Of a stretch of DNA of 64,000 bases, positions 1 through 10,300 are shown one piece after another. The notes under the pieces were generated by a model. It was given only the letters and a program-made list of their open reading frames with translations, was not told the origin of the DNA and made no database searches. The DNA is taken from the NCBI GenBank assembly GCA_041694635.1, contig JBDNHI010000156.1:1-64000 (forward strand). Reading direction: 5' to 3'. Origin of the DNA: UBA969 sp041694635. Its GTDB lineage: Bacteria > Planctomycetota > Planctomycetia > Gemmatales > Gemmataceae. Every line of letters begins with the position of its first letter. Within the stretch, counting starts at the first letter, position 1. A program made the position numbers and the translations under genes.

Positions 1-1701
<1,701 letters not shown>

Positions 1702-2018
1702 ATGCGTGAAGCCCGAAGGCTTCTGAATATCGGATCCACTTTCGACATGCGAAAGTTTCACCGGTTCTTATCGCAGAAGAGTCTGATGTTCGCTTAAAAT
1801 TGGTTTTGACTCAAAGAACTCGAAGGTTATGATTTTATCATAACTCGCGAGGATTGCGTCTACTCAAAATTAAGCAGACACATCCTCGCTATTTGGCTAT
1901 AATCACCGAATTGTCAAAGATCAGTTAAATGTGACCAAAGGTCACACTGCCTAATTAATACTTTCAGCTTACGCTGACTCTCTTAACTTCGGCATTCGCA
2001 TCTCCATTTCTGGAGATA
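1702..2018 (-). promoter_or_regulatory. hairpin-rich 16S rRNA leader
   Basis: About 315 bases separate the predicted transcription start from mature 16S. They contain a chain of perfect or near-perfect inverted repeats: 1708-1723 (GAAGCC/GGCTTC), 1738-1756 (ACTTTCG/CGAAAGT), 1826-1844 (GTTATGAT/ATCATAAC), 1847-1889 (GCGAGGAT paired with ATCCTCGC), 1931-1945 (GTGACC/GGTCAC) and 2001-2016 (TCTCCA/TGGAGA). Such stems are expected in leader RNA that takes part in antitermination, folding and RNase III processing. No protein gene is present here. Confidence 0.6.
1911..1923 (-). promoter_or_regulatory. boxA-like antitermination element
   Basis: Read on the minus strand this is TGATCTTTGACAA, close to the boxA consensus TGYTCTTTNA found in rRNA leaders, where NusB and S10 (NusE) load onto RNA polymerase. 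It sits about 95 bases after the predicted start and about 210 before 16S, a typical place. Confidence 0.6.
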
Positions 2019-2023
2019 ACTTG

Positions 2024-2052
2024 AGTATAGGTTCACTACCCCATGGAGTCAA
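2024..2052 (-). promoter_or_regulatory. sigma-70 type promoter of the 16S rRNA gene
   Basis: On the minus strand the -35 box TTGACT (2052-2047) and the -10 box TATACT (2029-2024) are separated by exactly 17 bases. Each matches the housekeeping consensus at five of six positions. The predicted start is near 2017. An AT-rich stretch upstream (about 2060-2110) could act as an UP element. Confidence 0.75.
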
Positions 2053-2216
2053 CAGTCCGAATAAATATTTTTTAAACCTTGCATTTTTTAGCCATTTTTA
2101 TGCAATTTCTTTTATACTTTCCTACATAATATTTTTATATTGGTCTACTTTTTCTAAACTAAATTTACTTCTTTCTTCTGGTTTTACGTCTTTCTAACTT
2201 GAATGGTACCAATCAT

Positions 2217-2990
2217 ATGGCTTCTCCAAAGGTTTTTATTCTTCGGGCACCGGGTTCCAATTGCGATATGGAGACCCACTTTGCGTTCCAGCAAGCAGGA
2301 GCAAAGTCCGAAAGAATTCATATTCTTGAACTTCGAGAAAACCCAGCACTCCTGAAGCAATTTCAAATTCTGGTAATTCCGGGAGGGTTTACTTATGGAG
2401 ATGATGTTGCGGCGGGCAAAATACTTGCCTCACAGCTTACCCATTTTCTCAAATCTGAACTCCAAGCTTTTAGAGATGCTGAAAAACTTATTCTAGGTGT
2501 TTGCAACGGCTTCCAAGTGCTCCTTAAATCTGGCCTTATCATCCAACCCGATGAGGAAGGCCCCGTTGCAACTTTAGCCCACAACACCTCGGGTAAATTC
2601 GAAACACGCTGGGTGCATCTTGAAGTTCGTCCCGATAACTGCCCTTTTCTTGCAGGACTTAGTCAAATTATGGTTCCTATAGCCCACGGCGAGGGACGGT
2701 TTGTCACCCGCCAAAGCTGGATTCTCAAAGGTCTTGAAAATTCAGGTAGAGCGGTTCTTCGCTATGTAACGCCCGATGGTAATCTGGATGAATCTTTTCC
2801 TCATAATCCAAATGGATCTCAAGGGAATATAGCGGGTCTTTGTGATCCATCGGGCAGAGTATTGGGTTTAATGCCCCACCCCGAGCGCCATATTTTGCCA
2901 ACCCAGCACCCAACTTGGACACGAGAAGGCCTTAAAAAAGAAGGAGATGGTTTCTCAATCTTCAAAAATGCCGTAAAATATTTTGAGTAA
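2217..2990 (+). CDS. purQ: phosphoribosylformylglycinamidine synthase, glutaminase subunit PurQ
   Basis: PurQ releases ammonia from glutamine for the FGAM synthase reaction in de novo purine synthesis, together with PurL and PurS, which are not in the window. The protein is a class I glutamine amidotransferase of about 257 residues. It begins APGSNCDMET, has the nucleophile cysteine in GVCNGFQ, and carries the His/Glu part of the triad in MPHPERH near the C-terminus. I chose the ATG at 2217 because the family starts a few residues before the PGSNCD motif; a TTG at 2199 in frame would add six residues. No clear ribosome binding site precedes either start. It is divergent from the 16S gene and 27 bases upstream of nadC. 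Confidence 0.95.
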   Translation: MASPKVFILRAPGSNCDMETHFAFQQAGAKSERIHILELRENPALLKQFQILVIPGGFTYGDDVAAGKILASQLTHFLKSELQAFRDAEKLILGVCNGFQVLLKSGLIIQPDEEGPVATLAHNTSGKFETRWVHLEVRPDNCPFLAGLSQIMVPIAHGEGRFVTRQSWILKGLENSGRAVLRYVTPDGNLDESFPHNPNGSQGNIAGLCDPSGRVLGLMPHPERHILPTQHPTWTREGLKKEGDGFSIFKNAVKYFE

Positions 2991-3017
2991 CTCAACTTTA
3001 TCTAGGAAGTTTGGCCT

Positions 3018-3893
3018 ATGCACTTTAATACTTTTGAAAACAAGGCCTTCACATTATTGCTTAATATGGCCATTGCGGAAGACCTCGATTCCATTGGTGA
3101 CATAACAAGCAAAGCAACCTTACCTAAAGAATTGATGGGTAAAGCGACCCTAGTAGGACGAGCAGATGGCATTCTCGCTGGGATTGAAGCCGCTGAAAGA
3201 ACTTTCAAAAAAATTGCTCCACAAACCCAATGGTCTAGCTTTCTGGAAGATGGTGCTAAGCTAAAGCATAACAGCGTAATCGCTTTAATTCAGGGCCCGA
3301 TTCAATCCATATTATCAGCAGAACGAATAGCTCTTAATTTCCTACAACGACTTTCTGGCATCGCTACCTTAACTTCAAAATTCACTGAAAAAGTAAATGA
3401 CCTTCCGGTAAAAATACTAGACACGCGTAAAACTACTCCAGGTTGGCGCTACCTCGACAAATTTGCAGTTCGATGTGGGGGAGGTTGTAACCACCGTATG
3501 AATTTATCCGACGGCATTCTTATTAAAGATAACCATCTTGCGGCCCTAGGAGGCGGGGCCCCAGCAATTCAAAAGTCGATTCTACTTTCTAGACAGTTTT
3601 CCCCCGGAACCTGGGATGTTGAAATCGAAGTTGATAACCTTGAAATGTTTGAAACCTCGTTACAGTCCAACCCTAATATCATCTTGTTAGATAATATGAG
3701 CCTGGCAGATATGGCAACTGCGGTCAGTCATCGAAATAGCATTGCAAAGAATATACTTCTTGAAGCCTCGGGCGGTATAAACATTCAGAATGTGAGAGAA
3801 GTCGCCCTCACAGGTGTAGACCGCATCAGTATTGGTGCTATTACCCATTCTGCCCCGGCATTAGATTTGGCATTGGACTACTGTTTTTCATGA
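3018..3893 (+). CDS. nadC: nicotinate-nucleotide pyrophosphorylase (carboxylating)
   Basis: NadC converts quinolinate and PRPP to nicotinate mononucleotide, the third step of de novo NAD synthesis. The 291-residue protein has the family signatures in order: IGDITSKATLP near the N-terminus, LDTRKTTPGWR, RCGGGCNHRMNLSDG and the ILIKDNH strand, then EVDNLE and the LLEASGGI phosphate site. AGGAAG lies eight bases before the ATG. It overlaps birA by four bases (ATGA), so the two are probably translationally coupled. The matching nadA is about 26 kb away at 29744; nadB is not in the window. Confidence 0.96.
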   Translation: MHFNTFENKAFTLLLNMAIAEDLDSIGDITSKATLPKELMGKATLVGRADGILAGIEAAERTFKKIAPQTQWSSFLEDGAKLKHNSVIALIQGPIQSILSAERIALNFLQRLSGIATLTSKFTEKVNDLPVKILDTRKTTPGWRYLDKFAVRCGGGCNHRMNLSDGILIKDNHLAALGGGAPAIQKSILLSRQFSPGTWDVEIEVDNLEMFETSLQSNPNIILLDNMSLADMATAVSHRNSIAKNILLEASGGINIQNVREVALTGVDRISIGAITHSAPALDLALDYCFS

Positions 3894-4687
3894 GTAAAGG
3901 CGGCACCCCAAAAATCTGGAATTTAGAGCATCAATTGATTGGAAGATCAACTTGGTATTTTGATGAAGTGGAGAGCACTTCTAATTTTGCATTAACATTT
4001 GCATCGGATGAAAGAAATAATGGTATAGCAATTTTTGCGGATGAGCAAAAGGCAGGCCGTGGCCAATATGGAAGGGTCTGGACAGCAGCGAAAGGGCAAG
4101 CGGTACTGCTTTCTGTTTTACTGTTTCCGCCTCCATTTCTAAATCGTCCCGCACTTCTAACTGCTTGGGTTGCGGTTGCGGTTTGCACTACCATCGAGAA
4201 TTTCCTTGGCATTAGAGCTGCAATAAAATGGCCAAATGATATTCTTGTTGACCGCAAAAAAATTAGCGGCATTCTCATCGAACAAACCAAAGGAACCGTT
4301 GTGGGCATTGGTCTAAATGTATTACAAGCTTCCCACGAATTTGCAATTGAAGGCCTTCCTCTTGCAACTTCAATGCAACAGTTTTCCCCCCATCCTTTAA
4401 ACACCCACGAAGTAGCAAAGCAACTTCTTGCTAATCTTGATGAAGATTATCAATTACTGCTTTTGGGTTTAAAACAAAAGTTGGAAAGAGACTGGGTGAG
4501 GGGAATCGGGTTATTAGGGAAAGAAGTACAACTTGAAGAGCAAGGCAAAAAACATCGGGGAAGACTTTTAAAACAATCTTTTGAATCTCTTGAAATTGAG
4601 ACTTCTCTTGGAATAAAATTAAGCTTTGTCCCAGAAAACATTCGGCATCTTGAAGAATTAATTAATTATGCGGAAGGCCAACCTTGA
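3890..4687 (+). CDS. birA: biotin--[acetyl-CoA-carboxylase] ligase
   Basis: This enzyme adenylates biotin and transfers it to the carrier domain of acetyl-CoA carboxylase and similar enzymes. The catalytic domain is complete: EVESTSNFAL, the adenylate loop GRGQYGRVW, KWPNDILVDRKKISGIL and GIGLNV. The C-terminal SH3-like domain follows (about residues 215-260). There is no N-terminal helix-turn-helix, so it should be a monofunctional ligase and not a biotin operon repressor. The start overlaps the nadC stop, and its TGA overlaps a TTG start of the rhodanese frame that follows. BirA and the lipoate ligase two frames downstream belong to the same superfold. Confidence 0.94.
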   Translation: MSKGGTPKIWNLEHQLIGRSTWYFDEVESTSNFALTFASDERNNGIAIFADEQKAGRGQYGRVWTAAKGQAVLLSVLLFPPPFLNRPALLTAWVAVAVCTTIENFLGIRAAIKWPNDILVDRKKISGILIEQTKGTVVGIGLNVLQASHEFAIEGLPLATSMQQFSPHPLNTHEVAKQLLANLDEDYQLLLLGLKQKLERDWVRGIGLLGKEVQLEEQGKKHRGRLLKQSFESLEIETSLGIKLSFVPENIRHLEELINYAEGQP

Positions 4688-5031
4688 TTCATAAAAACAG
4701 CTTAAGAATTGCAGTTACTGATGCCTTAGAATTAATCAATCAAGGATCTACTTTTGTAATTTTTGATGTAAGAAGCGATGAAAGTCAAAGGAAGAATGGC
4801 TGGAAAATTTCACCCTCTCAACGGCTCGATTTTAATGCATTTGAAAATAGTTTTGCTGCAATAAGTAATTCATCTTATATCTTTTTTTATTGTGCCTGAC
4901 CGGATGATGCAAGTGCGGCCAGTTGGGCCAAAAAACTTAGGGAGCAACATTTTCCTCATGCCTTTGCATTTCGGGGTGGTATAGAATCTTGGAAAGAAGC
5001 TGGAGGATTTCTCGAACCTTTAAAGAAGAAA
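4684..5031 (+). CDS. rhodanese-like domain interrupted by an in-frame TGA (candidate selenoprotein or broken gene)
   Basis: The frame opens at a TTG that overlaps the birA stop and encodes a rhodanese (sulfurtransferase) domain: VIFDVRSDES near residue 25, then the active-site segment IFFYCA, then TGA at 4897-4899. The same frame continues without another stop as PDDASAASWAKKL and RGGIESWKEAGG, the normal second half of the domain. In related proteins this loop reads YCxCPxEAxxA, so the TGA replaces the second cysteine while the catalytic cysteine (the C of YCA) stays. The frame then runs directly into the lipoate ligase at 5032, giving 352 codons including TGA. TGA is used as a normal stop elsewhere (nadC, birA), so the genetic code is standard. 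It could encode selenocysteine, be a fresh nonsense mutation, or be a base error. A conventional gene caller would end it at 4899. Confidence 0.7.
4897..4929 (+). promoter_or_regulatory. possible bacterial SECIS-like hairpin after the TGA
   Basis: After the TGA, a GGCC (4917-4920) pairs with GGCC (4926-4929) around the loop AGTTG. The loop begins 21 bases after the TGA and has G as its second base. Both fit the loose rules for bacterial SECIS elements (loop 16-37 bases from UGA, a G in the first two loop bases). The stem is only four G-C pairs, so this could arise by chance. No selA, selB, selC or selD is in the window. Confidence 0.25.
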
Positions 5032-5742
5032 ATGCATTTTCTAGATATTACTTTCGATTCACCATTTGAAAACCTTGCCTTTGATGAAGCCCTCCTTTTA
5101 AATGCAGAACAAGGCAATATGGGCGAATGCCTTCGCCTATGGGAAATCCGGTATCCTACTGTAGTGCTAGGTTCGGGCTGCAAGTTTGATGAGGATGTTG
5201 AGGAAAAAAACTGCCACCTTGATTCAATTCCAATATTAAGACGCTCAAGCGGGGGTGGCACTGTTTTACTAGGAAAAGGTTGCTTGCTTTTCTCTCTTTT
5301 CCTTAGAACTGATACCCGCCCGGGTTTAGCTTCCATTAAAAGTTCTTATGTAAGCATTATGGAACAAATCGCAAAATGCTTAGAATTACAAGAAATTAAA
5401 CACGATGGAACTAGCGACCTAGCGTGGAATAACAAGAAATTCTCGGGAAATGCCCAACAGCGCAAGAGTACATTCATCCTTCATCACGGATCAATTTTAT
5501 TCGATTTTCCAATCGAATTAATTCCTAGATATTTAAAACAACCATTAAGGCAACCTGATTATAGGCAAGGTCGGCCTCACGATCAATTTGTTACTAATAT
5601 ACCTTTATCCAGAGATGAAATTGTTATCAAATTAAAGGAATCTTGGAAAGCAACCCAACCATTAAATGACCTACCAATAGAAGCGATGCAGCAATTGGTA
5701 GCGGAAAAATATCAACTAGGAAGTTGGATCAGAAGAAGGTAG
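5032..5742 (+). CDS. lipoate--protein ligase / octanoyltransferase family protein
   Basis: A member of the LplA/LipB/BirA family, which attaches lipoate or octanoate to a lysine of carrier proteins such as GcvH or E2 subunits. It has the N-terminal DITFDSPFENLAFDEALL, the acyl-binding RRSSGGGTVLLGKG, and the catalytic-lysine segment NKKFSGNAQQR followed by LHHGSILFD. The 236 residues cover the large domain; the small C-terminal LplA domain is absent or reduced. The ATG at 5032 lacks a good ribosome binding site at normal distance, and the upstream rhodanese frame enters it in phase, so it may be the second half of one fused protein or be made by re-initiation. Its 3' end overlaps the convergent gene by 27 bases. 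A possible client is the GcvH-like protein at 24029-24493 (inference). Confidence 0.88.
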   Translation: MHFLDITFDSPFENLAFDEALLLNAEQGNMGECLRLWEIRYPTVVLGSGCKFDEDVEEKNCHLDSIPILRRSSGGGTVLLGKGCLLFSLFLRTDTRPGLASIKSSYVSIMEQIAKCLELQEIKHDGTSDLAWNNKKFSGNAQQRKSTFILHHGSILFDFPIELIPRYLKQPLRQPDYRQGRPHDQFVTNIPLSRDEIVIKLKESWKATQPLNDLPIEAMQQLVAEKYQLGSWIRRR

Positions 5743-6105
5743 TTCTTGACTGGGAAGAATTGGGATCATCTGAATAAGTTCTTCGATTCTAATAACAGAC
5801 TGAGCAAGAGAAGCACCGGCCATTTGAAAATTAGTATGATCTGAAAAAGACTTAAAGTTATCTTGATAATAAAGGCTGGCTTTTTTCAATCGGTGAAACT
5901 TACCTTTAAGCCGGTGAAAAAAATCTGGCCAATCTGCTCGCTGATAAGCAGGTTCAGTGGCACGAATATAATCGAATAAAGTCCTAGGAACCTCGAGCAT
6001 CTTATCATCATCCTGAATTTCATCGGCGTGTTTAAGAAAAGTACGAATCATCCAAAGGTGAGCAAGCTCACCTTGGAAGTTCGCAATCAATTGGTCTTGA
6101 TTCAT
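5716..6105 (-). CDS. conserved hypothetical protein
   Basis: A soluble, mostly helical protein of about 129 residues with an N-terminal FQGELAHLWMIRTFLKH helix and HTNFQMAGASL near residue 95. I recall similar short proteins in other planctomycetes, sometimes labelled amidohydrolase, but no metal-binding motif of an amidohydrolase is visible, so I give no function. The start at ATG 6105 (after GGTGA) is preferred over a TTG at 6123. It follows the duplicated membrane protein by 14 bases and is probably the last gene of that transcription unit; it converges on the lipoate ligase. Confidence 0.75.
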   Translation of the reverse strand: MNQDQLIANFQGELAHLWMIRTFLKHADEIQDDDKMLEVPRTLFDYIRATEPAYQRADWPDFFHRLKGKFHRLKKASLYYQDNFKSFSDHTNFQMAGASLAQSVIRIEELIQMIPILPSQELPSSDPTS

Positions 6106-6119
6106 AGGGTTCACCAAAT

Positions 6120-7358
6120 TCAAGGGGAGACCGGTTTAGGGGTGGCGGCAGATTGGACCTCCGATTCTTCCTTGGATAGAAGAACTAAAAAGGCTCCCGA
6201 ACCGACTGCAAGAATACCTAAAAAGAGCAAAATTCCTGGAGTATTCTCGATACCAAAGTGAAAGAAATCACCACCTTTGTTAGGGTGCCAAAGTAGACTA
6301 ACGATAGTATTGATAACCGGAGCAAGACCAAAAATCAAAGGCGCAATATAAATGCGGAATGATGCGGGGGGAAGGCCACTTTTCTTGGCGCTATCAACCG
6401 CTGCTTTAGAAGCGAAAATCACACAGATTGCACCAACCGCACCAGCCACTCCGGCCAAGCTAGAAAAAATAAGTCCGGAAATGCTAATTTTAGCAGGCCA
6501 AGCAAAAGCAGTTGAACCAGAGCTCATCAGCCCGCTAGGTATTAAAACTGCCATTAAAAAATAGGCTAAACCAACACAAAGAATAGACATCAACCTTCCA
6601 CCCAATTCGCCTGGTTTTCCTGTTAATTCTAATCCACCGTAGAAAATAATCGGGACATAAGTCCCCCACGCCAATCCTGCTAATACGACAAAAAGAATCC
6701 ATTCATAAGAGAATTCTGGCTTATCAATTGTAACTTTATTAGTAGTTTCAGTTGTAGGAATAATTGCAGTAGAAGACTTAACTGCAACTTGTGCGGTTGC
6801 GGGCTTGGTCTCGGAAACTTCTTTGGAATAAAGAACTAAAAAAGCACCCAGTCCAACCAGAACAATACCAAGCAATAATTTATAACCCGGAAGTTTTTCT
6901 AAACCAAAATGCCAAGGTTGATTAGGCTTGGGGTGCCAAAATAAACTCACCAGCGTATTAATCACCGGAGCCAAACCAAAAATCAAAGGGGCAATATAAA
7001 TGCGATAAGTGTTCTCGGGTTGACCTAAAGCATTGGCAGCATCGACGGCAGCTTTTGATGCAAAAATTACTGAAATTGCGCCTAAGGCCCCCATTATTCC
7101 TGCTAAGCCTGAAAAAATCAGGCCCGTCTTTTTCATCGGAGGCCATGCGTGCTGCTTGGTTAAAAATAATAACAACGGTATTAATACTGCTAATACAAAA
7201 TAAGCCATGCCTACGCATAAAATAGAAGCTAGCCTTCCACCTAAGCTCCCTCTATCGGTGGTCAACTCTCTACCGCCGTAAAATACAATGGGTACATAAG
7301 TACCCCACGCAAGGCCTGCAAGAATGACATAAAATAACCAGCCAAAATTCTTTTGCAT
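6120..7358 (-). CDS. membrane protein with two tandem homologous halves
   Basis: An integral membrane protein of 412 residues built from two copies of one module. Each copy begins with AGLAWGTYVPI(V/I)FYGG, continues with GGRL.SILCVG.AYF, then IFASKAAVD, FRIYIAPLIFGLAPVINT and WHP, and ends with GAFLVL.SKE. A Pro/Thr-rich linker (about residues 185-220) separates them. Each half has about five hydrophobic segments. The alanine-rich segments and GAxxxxxFAS pattern recall small-residue transporter folds of the drug/metabolite type, but I cannot assign a family. The start is ATG 7358 with AGGGA upstream. It follows the ABC permease by 20 bases and may be co-transcribed with the exporter. Confidence 0.85.
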   Translation of the reverse strand: MQKNFGWLFYVILAGLAWGTYVPIVFYGGRELTTDRGSLGGRLASILCVGMAYFVLAVLIPLLLFLTKQHAWPPMKKTGLIFSGLAGIMGALGAISVIFASKAAVDAANALGQPENTYRIYIAPLIFGLAPVINTLVSLFWHPKPNQPWHFGLEKLPGYKLLLGIVLVGLGAFLVLYSKEVSETKPATAQVAVKSSTAIIPTTETTNKVTIDKPEFSYEWILFVVLAGLAWGTYVPIIFYGGLELTGKPGELGGRLMSILCVGLAYFLMAVLIPSGLMSSGSTAFAWPAKISISGLIFSSLAGVAGAVGAICVIFASKAAVDSAKKSGLPPASFRIYIAPLIFGLAPVINTIVSLLWHPNKGGDFFHFGIENTPGILLFLGILAVGSGAFLVLLSKEESEVQSAATPKPVSP

Positions 7359-7378
7359 CAATCCCTCTTTTGTTTGAA

Positions 7379-10300
7379 TTATTCTTTACGCATAGCAGAA
7401 ACGAAATTCTCTGTGCGAACCGACCACAAACTTGCAACGCAAACCATCACCCCAAAGAAAAACATTCCGACCTGTAACAATGCCAAAACTCCCCATCTCA
7501 TTGAAGTTGAATGTTCTAGTGGAATAACAGAAACAAGCGCAGCGAGTGTACCGATGCCTAAACCGAGAAATAAAAGTAAAGCGTGCTCCATAAGCATAAC
7601 CAAAATAACATCACCGTATGTAAACCCAATAGCGGACAGCAAACCAATTTCCGACCTGCGCTCCCAAATAGAGCGGGCAAGCACTGCAGCAACGCCCATA
7701 GTTCCAATTAACAACCCGATGCTGCCCAACCCTTGAAACATTGATAAGTACGCATTTTCAACCGCAGCAAATCTTTCAACTAAATCTTTAGTTTTATTAA
7801 CTTTAGCACCATATTCGGAAAGTCCAATTTTTAAAGCTTCTTCCAATTCCAGTAATTGCGATTGATCCGAATCCACTAAAAAATATTGATACCCTTGCTG
7901 CTGAGGAAAAAGTTTAAGGAACTGACTTTCATCGATTAAAATTTCACTTTGAAAAACCGACCCTTGTAATAAGCCTGAAAACCTTAAAGTCTCATCTCTA
8001 CCAGCACCATCCTGCATTTTATAGTCTTTACCCAACCCCGAATGAATCATCCATTCGACCGTATTTTTCTCACCAAACGCATTGACAGAGCTATTCCTTA
8101 AATTAAGCAATTGCCAAGGATTTGCAACAACTTCGGTAGTTGCAGCGAACTTAAACCCGCCACGCTGCTGCAAATCTTTAGGCACCCCAAGCACCCTAGG
8201 CCTAGAAGGCTGAAATAAATTGAGGCAACTTGCATCATCCCCCGGGTAAAACCTTAAGCTATAAATTTTTATATCTTGGAGTACTTTTCTAAATCGTTCA
8301 ACTTGTTGCTTGGCCCGCAAGGGATTACCACGGTTACTTTTTTGCACACCATCAAGAATAGAATCGATTCCGGATTGCCCATCTAAACCAGAAAGGACGG
8401 GGATGTTGGTTTCGACTACAAATTTAAAACCACCAGTTCCAGAATCTTTACTTTGATTTTCCTCCGCTTCTTTACGAAAAGGTTCAACAGCAATAATCAG
8501 AAAAGCCGCACTTGATAATAGACCTGCAGTTAGAAGCGAGCGCGTTTTATTTCGAGCCATATTTCGAATTGAAAACCTTATCAGGCCTTTAAGCCCTTTT
8601 CCTACCACCATAATATTGCGAACAAACCTAAGGAAACTTCCCAAGAAGAAAAGGCCCGCTGTTAAAGCAAATCCCCCTGCACCAAAAAACTTCAAGGCTT
8701 TAAGTTCGTGATCTTCGCTTGAAGGTAGAAAGAGCAACCCAAATCCAGCAATTAAAAAACCCATTCCACAAAAAACTAAGGTGGTTGGGTTCTTTAACGC
8801 CGCACTAGTCGAATCTAAAAACCCACCCTTTACCAAATTAATAACTTCGGCCTTCACCAAAGTTTTTGCAGTACGAAAAATAGCTAACACACTCATCAAC
8901 AATGCAAGAAAAAGCCCTAACAAAAGGGTTTTTATTGGAATATGAAGTTTAAGAATTTGCTGGAGAGAATTATCAGGCCAATTAGCTTTCAAATAATAAA
9001 CAAGAAGAAAGCCATAAAAGCAGGCAACAATTAATCCGATAATCGTCCCAACAAATGCCACCAGCGCACCTTCCGCAAGCAACAAGTTAGCAACCTGCTT
9101 TTGATTTGCACCTAGTGCAAGAATGGTTCCAACCTGAGTCGACCTTCGTTCAATATGCAACCTAAATAAAAGACTAACAAGGATCAAAGCGGAAAGAATA
9201 AGAAAGAAGCTAAAACCGACAAAAAGACCTGAAAAATCAGTCCCAGATTGACTGGATTGTTGAAATCTTGCCCTTAAATCTTGGAAGACAAATCCATAAG
9301 AAGCTGGATCAATTTCTTTTAACAAGCGGGTACTAAAATCATCTGCAAAATTAACAGGAAAACTATCACCCATAGGAAATATCCTAACCGATGTGATTTT
9401 CCCAAACCTGCTCCCCCAAAGTTTCTGAGCTACATCCAAATCTATAAACGCTTTGGGGGTGGTTCGATAATCTTGCCAATATTTTTCATCCTTAGGCTTA
9501 ATCTTTTTATTGTCATAAGGAAAAGGCGGGTTCCACGAATCGAGAGAAAGCTTATCGGTGATACCCGGAAACGCTGGTGTAATATCAGGATCAATAACTT
9601 TTAAATCAGAGGAAACAAAACCTCGAAGCCAGAAAGATTCTTTTTTTTCTATAGGCCGTCCAACCACTTCTGGAAGGAAAAAATTTAAATTAATTTCTTT
9701 GCCAACCTCAAGCGTTATCGGGGAATCGACCCAATTTAGCAGCCAAAGATTATTCCCCGCAATAGGATTTAAATTAGCAACAACCCCAAGGCGTTTCTGC
9801 AAAGCTAAATCAATACCCGCAACAATTGAATAAGGAATTGAATTGTTTCCGCCCTCAATATTATTTGCCAAATAAACCATTAATTGAGAAGGCTCCAGTC
9901 CCATTTCCTTGGCCAAACTAATTGCTTTATCAGCGAGAAAGGGTGCAACCAACATTTGAGAACTTTCGAGCGAATAATAATTTCTGTATGAACGGTAAAA
10001 ATTACGCACACTATTGACATTAATTTCTTCTGAATTTTCTTGCTGAAGAAATGAAACTTGTTTGGAAGGAATCTTCCCTTGATATTCTCTTTTATCAAGA
10101 ATCTTGTTGTTATCCCGGTCAAGTTTAGAAAAAATCTCAGTGGTTTTTTCTTCTGGTCCCTTTAAGGTCAACTCGTAATCGGAAAGCGCTAACAAGGATC
10201 GAAACTTTTCTTGTAAGCCAGTTTTCGCTGATAAAATAGCGTTAACTCGAGCAGGAACGCCAAGTTTTTCTTGGAGTAATTCAATAGGGATGAAAATCGT

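Noticed and set aside
3931..4404. 157-codon open frame on the minus strand opposite birA
   Set aside because: It is the shadow of a well-supported gene and has no family pattern.
4897..4899. Reassignment of TGA to an amino acid in the whole genome
   Set aside because: TGA ends nadC, birA and others at the expected family lengths, so the standard code is used.
6352..6564. Plus-strand open frame opposite the duplicated membrane protein
   Set aside because: Shadow of Ala-rich coding sequence on the other strand.
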